This document shows, in pieces, positions 10,167 to 17,016 of a DNA stretch of 45,671 bases (its first letter is position 1; each line of letters opens with the position of its first letter). Position numbers and translations under genes: made by a program. A model generated the notes under the pieces. It did no database searches, was not told the DNA's origin, and saw only the letters and a list, made by a program, of their open reading frames with translations. Source of the stretch: Acidobacteriota bacterium (GTDB lineage: Bacteria; Acidobacteriota; Blastocatellia; Pyrinomonadales; Pyrinomonadaceae); contig JAFDVJ010000028.1 in NCBI GenBank assembly GCA_018269075.1, positions 1-45,671 on the forward strand. Direction: 5' to 3'.

Positions 10167-12290
10167 ATGCCGACCAAAAGCAGTCAAATTTACGAATTCG
10201 GCGGGTTTCGCCTGAACACGGCGGAAAAGCTCCTGCTGCACGGCGAGACGCCGATTCCGCTGACGCCGAAAGTCTTCGACACGCTGCTCGTGCTCGTCGA
10301 AAACGCCGGCCGACTGCTCGAAAAAGAGGAATTGATGACGGCGATCTGGCGGGACCGGTACGTCGAGGAAGGCAACCTCGCCTTCAACATCAAAGTCCTC
10401 CGAAAGGCGCTCGGCGATCCGGCGGCCGCGCCGCAATTCATCGAAACCGTCCCGCGTCGCGGCTACCGCTTCATCGCCGAAGTCCGGCCCACCACGTCCG
10501 CGGCCGTGACCGACGCGGCCGTTTCCGAAACGCTCCCGGTCGGCCGCCGGTCGTCGGTTCCGGCGCTGATCTTCATCGTCCTGCTGGTTTCGGTCTTCGG
10601 CATCGCCTTCGTCTGGGTCGGCGGGAAGAATTATTTCAGGGCCCGCGAACCGAAACCCGCGCGGCTGACGAGCAGCGGCCGGATCGCGAACTTCGCCGTC
10701 TCGGCCGACGGCCGGCTGCTCGTTTTCTCGCAAAAAGAGGCGGCCGGCGAAAGCCTTCAGCTCCGCCGGCTCGAAACCGGCGAGCAGACCGAGCTGATCG
10801 CCGCCCGCGACGTCGAATACATCGGGCTCGCGCTCACGCCCGCCGCGGATTTCGTGTACTTCAGTATCTTTTCGAAAAACGCCGCCGGCCAGTCGCTTTC
10901 GCGGATCCCCGTCTCGGGCGGCGCGCCGGTCCCGATCGACGGCACCGACGCCGACGTCGCCGTCAGTTTTTCGCCCGACGGCCGCCGGTTCGCCTTTACC
11001 GAATCGCATTCCTCGCTCCGGCAGACCGAGCTCAAGATCGCCGACGCGGACGGCTCGAACCAGAAACTTCTGATCAGGGCGACGGACGACGTCCGCCGCA
11101 TTCCGGCTTACCGGGCGAGCCCGGCTGCGTGGTCGCCCGACGGCCGCGCGATCGCCTGCGTCGTCAACGAAATAGAAGACGCGGGCCTGGTTTCGCGGAT
11201 CATCCTGGTCGATCCCGTCGACGGCCGCGAGCGGTATCTGTCCGACGCGAAATGGCGCTGGATCCAGAATCTCGTCTGGCTCGACGCCGACCGGCTCGCC
11301 TTTATCGAATTCGAGCCCGATTCGCCGGTCACCCGGATTCTGCAGCTCTCGGTGAAAACCGGCGAAACGCGCCCGCTGACCGACGAGCCCGGCCGCTGCG
11401 AATGGCTCGGCAGCGCGAACGGCCAGCTTTTCACGCTCCGCCAGACCGTTTTTTCGAGTCTCCACGTCGCCGATTTCTTCCAGATCGATAAGGCTTTGCA
11501 GTCCAAGCAGATTTTCGGCGAGAACGGCCCGATCAATAACGTCGCGTGGTCGCGCGACGGGCGGCTGCTTTACAATTCGTGGGCGAGCGGCCGCAACGAG
11601 ATCTGGGAGATCAACGCCGACGGCACCGCGCCGCGCCGGCTGACGACGAATTCGAACCTGGTGCTCTCGTTCGCCGTCTCGCCGGCCGACGAATCGCTGG
11701 TCTTTTCCGCGCTCGAAAACGGAGGAATGGCGCTCGCCGCCGCCGACCGCGACGGCCGCAACATCCGCCGCCTGACCGACGGGCCCGAGGACATTTCGCC
11801 GGCCTTCCTGCCGGACGGCAAAACGGTCGTTTTTCAGCGCGGGTCGAGCGTCTCGACGCTCTGGACCGCCAAACTCGACAATCCGCAGCGCGCCGCCCAA
11901 ATCACCGGCTACGCGGCCGTTCACCCGTCAGTCTCGCCCGACGGGAAACGGATCGCCTTTCATTTTATGGATTACGGCGAACGGACGCCGTTCTGGAAGC
12001 TCGGCCTGATCGACAGCGTTTCGCACCGGCTGCTCGACAAACTCGCCTTCCCGGTCCCGATCTCGCAGCGCGAGACGGTCTGGCACCCGAAGGAAAATCT
12101 GATCGCGCTCGCCTATCAGAACGGCGAGAACGCCGGCCTCCTGTTCTGGTCGATGGACGACGGCCGCTACCGGACGCTCGACGACGCCGGCGCCGGCCGG
12201 ATCGCCGCGCTCGGCTGGTCGCCCGACGGCAAGCGGTTCGCCTTCGTGAGGACCTTCGAAAACAGCGATGTCGCGGTTCTCGGCGACTAG
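10167..12290 (+). CDS. Winged-helix (CadC/ToxR-like) regulator fused to a TolB-type propeller, 707 aa
   Basis: Residues 8-106 form an OmpR/PhoB-type winged helix (YEFGGFRLNTAEK, LTPKVFDTLLVLVEN, ETVPRRGYRFIAEV). A single transmembrane helix follows at about 131-152 (VPALIFIVLLVSVFGIAFVW). The remaining 550 residues are PD40/TolB-like repeats with SPDGRR, SPDGRA and SRDGRL motifs, predicted outside the inner membrane. The arrangement suggests one-component signalling: an extracytoplasmic propeller senses something and the cytoplasmic winged helix binds DNA. This fusion is abundant in Acidobacteriota. Its ligand and targets are unknown. The stop codon overlaps the convergent gmhB stop (shared CTAG). 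Confidence 0.9.
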   Translation: MPTKSSQIYEFGGFRLNTAEKLLLHGETPIPLTPKVFDTLLVLVENAGRLLEKEELMTAIWRDRYVEEGNLAFNIKVLRKALGDPAAAPQFIETVPRRGYRFIAEVRPTTSAAVTDAAVSETLPVGRRSSVPALIFIVLLVSVFGIAFVWVGGKNYFRAREPKPARLTSSGRIANFAVSADGRLLVFSQKEAAGESLQLRRLETGEQTELIAARDVEYIGLALTPAADFVYFSIFSKNAAGQSLSRIPVSGGAPVPIDGTDADVAVSFSPDGRRFAFTESHSSLRQTELKIADADGSNQKLLIRATDDVRRIPAYRASPAAWSPDGRAIACVVNEIEDAGLVSRIILVDPVDGRERYLSDAKWRWIQNLVWLDADRLAFIEFEPDSPVTRILQLSVKTGETRPLTDEPGRCEWLGSANGQLFTLRQTVFSSLHVADFFQIDKALQSKQIFGENGPINNVAWSRDGRLLYNSWASGRNEIWEINADGTAPRRLTTNSNLVLSFAVSPADESLVFSALENGGMALAAADRDGRNIRRLTDGPEDISPAFLPDGKTVVFQRGSSVSTLWTAKLDNPQRAAQITGYAAVHPSVSPDGKRIAFHFMDYGERTPFWKLGLIDSVSHRLLDKLAFPVPISQRETVWHPKENLIALAYQNGENAGLLFWSMDDGRYRTLDDAGAGRIAALGWSPDGKRFAFVRTFENSDVAVLGD

Positions 12291-12862
12291 GCGGCGGTGA
12301 TGATTTTGACGATTTCGAGCAGATTTTCGCCGACGACGTCCGGTTCGGAGGTCAGCCGTTCGCGTTCGCGGCGGCCGTAGCCGGTCAGGACGAGCGCGGT
12401 TTTGAGGCCGGCGGCGGCGCCGAATTCGACATCGAGCGCCTTGTCGCCGATCATCCACGATTTTTCGAGATCGATCGAAAACTCGGCGCGCGCCGCTTCG
12501 ATCATCCCGGGATTCGGTTTGCGGCAGCGGCAGCCGGCGTCCGGCAGGTGCGGGCAGAAAAAGATCGCGTCGAACCGGCCCGGCAGATCGGCGCGCATCC
12601 GGTCGTGGATCGCGTGCATCTCGTTTTCGGTGAAAAGCCCGCGCCCGATGCCCGACTGGTTGGTCACGACGACGATCAGAAACCCGGCCTGCTTCAAGCG
12701 GTCGAGCGCCCCGGCGGTGTCCGCGAAATACCGCAAATCCTCGACGCGGCTGAGAAAATTGACCTCTTCGATCAGGGTCCCGTCGCGGTCGATGAAGACG
12801 GCCTTCGACGGCGGCCGGTCATAGCTGGTTGGTCGTTTGTTTTCAGAATTCCCTTCGCTCAT
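12287..12862 (-). CDS. gmhB: D-glycero-D-manno-heptose 1,7-bisphosphate 7-phosphatase GmhB
   Basis: This HAD-superfamily (IIIA) phosphatase removes the 7-phosphate in ADP-heptose synthesis for the LPS inner core. The catalytic motif FIDRDGT gives the nucleophile Asp25 and acid/base Asp27. VVTNQSGIGRG carries motif II, and a CPHLPDAGCRCRKPNPGM segment is the family's structural zinc loop, which separates GmhB from histidinol phosphatases. The MIGDKALDVEFG segment carries the last acidic motif. The 191-aa length is normal. It overlaps the end of waaF by 20 bases, so the two are translated from one message. The residues before about 19 are extra and polar. Confidence 0.93.
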   Translation of the reverse strand: MSEGNSENKRPTSYDRPPSKAVFIDRDGTLIEEVNFLSRVEDLRYFADTAGALDRLKQAGFLIVVVTNQSGIGRGLFTENEMHAIHDRMRADLPGRFDAIFFCPHLPDAGCRCRKPNPGMIEAARAEFSIDLEKSWMIGDKALDVEFGAAAGLKTALVLTGYGRRERERLTSEPDVVGENLLEIVKIITAA

Positions 12863-13895
12863 CCGGTTTCAAGCTTATAATCTTTTCGGCGCGGGCGAAA
12901 ACCGCGGCGGGCGAAATTTCGGTCATACAGCGGTGATCGATCGGGCAGTCGCGCAGCATACAGGGCGCGCAGTCCGGCGTTCGGCGGATGATCTCCGAGC
13001 CGACGGGCCGCGTCGTCTTCTCGTTGGTCGGCCCGAAGACGACGAGCGTTTTCGTCCCGACGGCCGGCGCGATATGCGCGAGCCCCATATCGTTCGAGAC
13101 GAGCAGATCGACCTCGCTCAGAACCGCGACCGCCTCGGCGAGATTCGTCCGGCCGGTCAGGACGAACGGTTTTTTCTCCGCTTTTTCGAAAACCTCGGCG
13201 GCGACTTCCCCTTCGTCGCGCGCGCCGACCAGCAGGACGTTGGCGCCGAGTTCGGTCTGGAGCAGATCGTTGAGCCGCGCGTAATATTCGGCCGGCCAGC
13301 GTTTGGCGCGCGAATTGGTCGAGCCCGCGCCGAGCGCGATCGTCGTTTTACCGGGATCGACGCCCGCTTCGGCGAGCATTTCGCGGGCGGCGCGGCGGCG
13401 CTCGGCGGAAACCGCGAGATCGACGCGCGGCTCGTGCGTGAAGACCGATTCGGTCCCGAAATATTCCTTTTCGATCGCCGCGACGAGCTCGAGATAATAA
13501 AAAATCTCGTGGCGGTCGTTTTTCCAGACGGGGATCTCGAGCGCGTCGGTCAGCAGAAAACGGCGGCCTTCCTTGACGTAGCCGAACCGCCGCGGGATCT
13601 TCGCTAATTTGGCGACGAGCGCCGTCTCGAACGAGTTCGTAAACAAAACGGCGAGATCGAAACCGTGCCGGCGGAGCTCGCCCGCCTGCCCGAAAGCGTC
13701 TTTGATCTTCGAGCGCGATTTGTCGAAGGCGACGATCTCGTCGATAAAATCGGCGTCGCGGAAAATTCCCTCGGCCCAGGCCCGCGTGTGCAGCGCGATC
13801 CGCGCGTCCGGAAAAATCCGGCGCAGCTCGCGCAGGGCGGGGATCGTCATCACCGCATCGCCGACCCAGTTAGTTCCGCGGACGAGTATCTTCAC
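12843..13895 (-). CDS. waaF: Lipopolysaccharide heptosyltransferase II (WaaF/RfaF)
   Basis: A GT-B glycosyltransferase (family GT9) that adds heptose to the LPS inner core at the cytosolic membrane face. The start is a GTG (13893-13895) giving KILVRGTNWVGDAVMTIPAL, the classic N-terminus of this family. The C-terminal nucleotide-binding half has DLLVSNDMGLAHIAPAVGT and VVFGPTNEKTTRPVG. The length of 350 aa is usual. It overlaps gmhB, the supplier of its sugar donor precursor, by 20 bases. A repeat arm of the AACGC family lies about ten bases upstream of the start, so the promoter must lie within or beyond that element. Confidence 0.93.
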   Translation of the reverse strand: MKILVRGTNWVGDAVMTIPALRELRRIFPDARIALHTRAWAEGIFRDADFIDEIVAFDKSRSKIKDAFGQAGELRRHGFDLAVLFTNSFETALVAKLAKIPRRFGYVKEGRRFLLTDALEIPVWKNDRHEIFYYLELVAAIEKEYFGTESVFTHEPRVDLAVSAERRRAAREMLAEAGVDPGKTTIALGAGSTNSRAKRWPAEYYARLNDLLQTELGANVLLVGARDEGEVAAEVFEKAEKKPFVLTGRTNLAEAVAVLSEVDLLVSNDMGLAHIAPAVGTKTLVVFGPTNEKTTRPVGSEIIRRTPDCAPCMLRDCPIDHRCMTEISPAAVFARAEKIISLKPDERREF

Positions 13896-13904
13896 GGGGT
13901 TTAT

Positions 13905-14067
13905 TTTAACGCAAAGACGCAGAGACGCGGAGGCGCCAAGGGAGAATTTTTCGGGTATTCCAAACCGCGAATATTTTTCGTTTCTTTGGGAAACTCACAT
14001 TCCGCAGATCTCAAAACCATCCCCAAATCCCTTTGCGCCTTTGCGCCTTTGCGCCTTCGCGTTAAAA
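13905..14067. repeat. Paired inverted repeat element, AACGC..GGCGCAAAGGCG family (copy 1)
   Basis: Left arm about 13905-13944 (TTTTAACGCAAAGACGCAGA...) and right arm about 14028-14067 (...GCGCCTTTGCGCCTTCGCGTTAAAA) are inverted relative to each other around a roughly 85-base spacer. The element fills the gap between waaF and the GxxExxY gene. The same arms recur at 14458-14631 and 38205-38361, and as a solo arm at 27311-27349. Confidence 0.8.
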
Positions 14068-14068
14068 T

Positions 14069-14449
14069 TCACAAATTATTGACGACCCGATGGATCCCGC
14101 GGGCGACGTATTTTTCGCCGAAGTTGATCACGAGCGCGAGCTTCAGGTTCAGCAAGCGCAGATAGGTCAGGGCCTGTGTTTCGAAAATCCGGTTGTAATT
14201 GACGACGGCTTTCGTTTCGATGATCACCTTGTTCTCGACCAGAAGATCGAGTCGTAACGCCGAGGCCAGCTTTTTTCCTTTGTAAACGATCGGAACTTCG
14301 AGCTGCTTGGCGACGAGCAGGCCTTTGCTTTTCAGTTCCCAGAAGAGCGACTCTTCGTAAACATCTTCCAGAAACCCGGAACCGCCCAATGTGCGGTGCA
14401 CTTCGATTGAGGAATCGACAATCACTTTGCTGATTTCATTTTCGGTCAT
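14069..14449 (-). CDS. GxxExxY protein (PD-(D/E)XK nuclease-fold family), 126 aa
   Basis: I chose the ATG at 14447-14449 (MTENEISKVIVDSSIEVHRT); the frame continues 21 codons further upstream, but only through repeat DNA. The family motif is GFLEDVYEESL (G..E..Y), followed by LRLDLLVENKVIIETKAV with the acidic residues and Lys of the nuclease fold, then IFETQALTYLRL and LALVINFG. The family is common in Acidobacteriota, Bacteroidota and Cyanobacteria, and its function is unknown. The gene is tightly bracketed by two inverted-repeat elements of one family, the nearest arm overlapping or touching its stop and the other lying about eight bases before its start. Confidence 0.88.
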   Translation of the reverse strand: MTENEISKVIVDSSIEVHRTLGGSGFLEDVYEESLFWELKSKGLLVAKQLEVPIVYKGKKLASALRLDLLVENKVIIETKAVVNYNRIFETQALTYLRLLNLKLALVINFGEKYVARGIHRVVNNL

Positions 14450-14457
14450 TGTTTTAT

Positions 14458-14631
14458 TTTTAACGCCAGGGCGCAGAGGCGCGAAGACGCGAGGTTTTCT
14501 AAATTTATTCAAGACGTTGAGGTCGTTGATTTTATATGTGGAAAAATTCTACATCGAAATCTAAAAATCGCCAAATCCAACCCTAAAAAATCCTTGCGCC
14601 CTTGCGCCTTTGCGCCCTGGCGTTAAAAAAA
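14458..14631. repeat. Paired inverted repeat element, AACGC..GGCGC family (copy 2)
   Basis: Left arm about 14458-14496 (TAACGCCAGGGCGCAGAGGC...) and right arm about 14590-14631 (...GCGCCTTTGCGCCCTGGCGTTAAA) are inverted around a spacer of about 95 bases. The element separates the GxxExxY gene from the downstream end of the epimerase gene. Confidence 0.8.
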
Positions 14632-15468
14632 CAAAGTCTTCAACCCGTCCTCGAGATCGACCTCGGGCTTCCAGTCGAGCTCCTGCGTGACGAGCGTCAG
14701 ATCCGAAACATAATTCATCGGAACCGGCGCGGGGAGCGGGTTTTCCTCGTCGATGACGGCCTGCAGGTCCGAGACCTTTTCGAGCACGCCGACCAGTTCG
14801 CGCAAGGTCATCGCGTTTTGCGGGCCGCCGCCGAGGTTGTAGGTGCCGTGGCGCAGCGTCGATTCGACGAACGCCTCGCAGGCGCGCGCGAAATCCTGAA
14901 CGTGCAGCAGATCGCGGCGCGGCGTGCCGCCGGCGGGCAGCCGGAGCGTTTCGCCGAAGTTGATCGCGTTCGCGTAATGCGTCACGAAGTTCGGCGAGTT
15001 GCCCTCGGAATTGCGCGCGTAGACGGTCGACAGCCGAAAGACGCACGACCGGAAATCGTTTTGATAGGCGTAGTATTCGCAGTATTTTTCGGCGATGTAT
15101 TTCGACCATTCGAGCGGGCTCTGGCCGGCGTAGACGATCGGACAGGTCTCCGGCACTTCGCGGTAATTGTCGGCGAAGCGCCCGTAAACGTCTTTGGTCG
15201 AAGCGAAGATGAAGACCGAATTCTCGCGCATCGAGCGGAGCAGGTTGATCGTCCCCTCGACGTTCGTCAGAAAGACGCTCTCGGCGTTTTCGCGCGATTT
15301 GTCGAGCTCGGCCGCGAGGTGGATGACGACGTCGTAATCCCTGACGAGCTGCGCGTCCTGCAGATTCAGAACGTCGCGGTTCCAGCGCCGCGAAAAATCG
15401 TCGGCGTTGAAATATTCGCGAATATGCGTTCCCAGAAATCCGCTGCCGCCGGTTACCAAAACTTTCAT
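14623..15468 (-). CDS. NAD-dependent epimerase/dehydratase (extended SDR), 281 aa
   Basis: A sugar-nucleotide-modifying extended short-chain dehydrogenase. MKVLVTGGSGFLGTHI gives the GxxGxxG NAD(P) site. VVIHLAAELDKS follows. The catalytic triad is approximate: a Ser/Thr in FIFASTKDVYG and the Lys of EWSKYIAEKYC, where the usual YxxxK Tyr position is taken by Trp-Ser (WSKYIAEK). A C-terminal substrate-binding part carries RRDLLHVQDFARA and GTYNLGGG. I chose the ATG at 15466-15468, because upstream codons lie in GA-rich repeat DNA. Possible roles are LPS or exopolysaccharide sugar synthesis, consistent with nearby waaF and gmhB. The exact substrate cannot be read from the sequence. Confidence 0.82.
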   Translation of the reverse strand: MKVLVTGGSGFLGTHIREYFNADDFSRRWNRDVLNLQDAQLVRDYDVVIHLAAELDKSRENAESVFLTNVEGTINLLRSMRENSVFIFASTKDVYGRFADNYREVPETCPIVYAGQSPLEWSKYIAEKYCEYYAYQNDFRSCVFRLSTVYARNSEGNSPNFVTHYANAINFGETLRLPAGGTPRRDLLHVQDFARACEAFVESTLRHGTYNLGGGPQNAMTLRELVGVLEKVSDLQAVIDEENPLPAPVPMNYVSDLTLVTQELDWKPEVDLEDGLKTLFF

Positions 15469-15481
15469 AGCGAAGATTATA

Positions 15482-15660
15482 TTCGAGAAGAGGAGAAGTT
15501 TCGAGAAGGGGAGAAGGGGAGAAGGGGAGAAAGGGAGATTTATTTTCGTTGATGAGCCTGCAAGTTGCTTTGCAACATTCAGGAAGATGAACGATAGATC
15601 CATCTCCCTTTCTCCCTTTCTCCCCTTCTCCCTTTCTCCTCTTCTCCTCTTCTCCCCTTC
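15482..15660. repeat. Homopurine/homopyrimidine inverted repeat
   Basis: A purine-only run (GGAGAAGGGGAGAAGGGGAG and similar) at about 15485-15538 is mirrored by a pyrimidine-rich run (TCTCCCTTTCTCCCCTTCTC...) at about 15602-15660. The two arms pair imperfectly as an inverted repeat of roughly 55 bp. The loop between them contains a small inverted repeat (GCAAGTTGCTTTGCAAC). The element fills the whole gap between the K+ channel gene, whose stop it touches, and the epimerase start. Confidence 0.8.
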
Positions 15661-16677
15661 TCACCGATTCACCAGGATCAGCTTCTGCACCGAATCGGCC
15701 TTGCCGACGACGATCAGCATATCGTTTTCCTCGATCACGGAATCGCCCGTCGGGTGGAAGAACAGCTCGCCCGACGGGCGGCGGATCGCGATCACCATAA
15801 TGCTCAGTTCGCGGCTGAGATTAGTTTCGCGCAGTTTTTTGCCCGAATAGGGCGAGCCCTTGTCGACGGCGACTTCCTCGAAGACGAGATCGAGCGTTTC
15901 GGCGACGATCGAATCCATAAAATCGGCGATCGCCGGCTTGAGGAGCGCGCGCGCCATCGACTGGCTGCCGATGATCGTCGGCGCGACGACGCGGTTCGCG
16001 CCGGCGCGGATCAGCTTCGGCTCGGCCTGTTCCTCGACCGCCCGCGCGACGATGTGCATCGACTGGTTGAGGCCGCGCGCCGTCAGGACGACGTAGACGT
16101 TGGCCGCGTCGTCGGCGAGACAGGTCGCGAGCCCGCGCGCGCGGGTGACGCCGGCGCTGATCAAATTCTCTTCGAGCGTCGCGTCGGCGACGAAGGTGAT
16201 GATATTCTCGTTCTCGAATTCGGCGAGCCTTTTTTCGTCGCGCTCGATGACGACGAACGGGAGCTTTTCCTTCTGCAGGTTGCGGATGATCCGGCGGCCG
16301 ACGCGGCCCGCGCCGCAGACGATAAAGTGGTTCTTCAGTTTTTCCATCTCGCGTAATTTCTGGCGGTTTCCGAGCGTCGCGACGAGCTCCGACTGGACGA
16401 CGGCCTGCGCGACGATCGTCAGCGCGAAAAGCACCGTGCCCGCGCCGAGCAGCATAAAGAACGTCGAAAAGATCCGGCCCTCGACGGTTTTCGGCGCGAA
16501 ATCGCCGTAGCCGACCGTCGTCACCGTCTCGGTCGCGTGATAAATGCTGTCGAGAAACGTCATATTCTCGAAATAATAAAACCCGCACGCGCCGAAGAGG
16601 ATCATTCCGAAAATGACCAGCGTGGCGTTGACGAGCCGGCGGCGCGTGATTTTCGACAGAATCGGTGCGTGCTTCAT
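15661..16677 (-). CDS. Two-TM potassium channel with RCK/TrkA domains, 338 aa
   Basis: A ligand-gated K+ channel of the MthK/Kch type. TM1 is at about residues 16-38 (TLVIFGMILFGACGFYYF). The pore helix and selectivity filter follow in ETVTTVGYGDFAP, and TM2 is FFMLLGAGTVLFALTIVAQA. A cytoplasmic RCK_N domain begins with NHFIVCGAGRVGRRII (GxGxxG nucleotide site) and a TrkA_C domain ends the protein (SIMVIAIRRPSGELFFHP). The chosen ATG (16675-16677) gives MKHAPILSKITRRRL; codons upstream are 7-bp tandem repeats that touch the start codon, leaving no obvious ribosome binding site. Confidence 0.92.
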   Translation of the reverse strand: MKHAPILSKITRRRLVNATLVIFGMILFGACGFYYFENMTFLDSIYHATETVTTVGYGDFAPKTVEGRIFSTFFMLLGAGTVLFALTIVAQAVVQSELVATLGNRQKLREMEKLKNHFIVCGAGRVGRRIIRNLQKEKLPFVVIERDEKRLAEFENENIITFVADATLEENLISAGVTRARGLATCLADDAANVYVVLTARGLNQSMHIVARAVEEQAEPKLIRAGANRVVAPTIIGSQSMARALLKPAIADFMDSIVAETLDLVFEEVAVDKGSPYSGKKLRETNLSRELSIMVIAIRRPSGELFFHPTGDSVIEENDMLIVVGKADSVQKLILVNR

Positions 16678-16860
16678 GCGGATTTCGGATTTCGGATTTC
16701 GGATTTCGGATTTTGCGCGTCTTCGGACCTGAGTCTTGAATCCTGAATCGAAGATCGAAGATCGAAGATCGAAGACCAAAGATCGAAGATCGAAGACCAA
16801 AGATCAAAGCAAAGACTCAAGACTTAAGACTCAAGACTCAAGACTCAAGAGTCAGTCCGC
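16678..16860. repeat. Stacked short tandem repeats (three families)
   Basis: Directly upstream of the K+ channel start lie GGATTTC units (16680-16712), then GAAGATC units (about 16749-16800), then AAGACTC units (about 16803-16852). These are three 7-bp-period families in series. No gene is present between 16678 and 17016; a promoter-like pair follows at 16915-16942. Confidence 0.8.
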
Positions 16861-16914
16861 AAAATCGCGTCCGCGAGAATTTTAGCCCAAATTTCGGAAA
16901 GGCGAAAATTAAAC

Positions 16915-16942
16915 TGGACAGGCGGCGGCGAAACTTTATAAA
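16915..16942 (+). promoter_or_regulatory. Sigma-70-like promoter for the PBP1A gene
   Basis: TGGACA at 16915-16920 and TATAAA at 16937-16942 are separated by 16 bases. They lie about 75 bases before the PBP1A start and are correctly oriented. This is a pattern match only. Confidence 0.4.
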
Positions 16943-17016
16943 ATTCTTATCGGGCAACTCCGACAAAAAGCCAGCTCTCTAACCACAAGATCGAAAAAAA
17001 AGCCGCCGCCAGCAGA

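Noticed and set aside
12287..12290. Shared CTAG between convergent stop codons as a regulatory device
   Set aside because: Overlap of convergent stops is common in compact genomes; no further structure is visible.
15469..15603. Longer epimerase start at 15603 giving 45 extra residues
   Set aside because: Those codons lie in GA-rich repeat DNA and precede the Rossmann motif that normally starts at residue 1-5.
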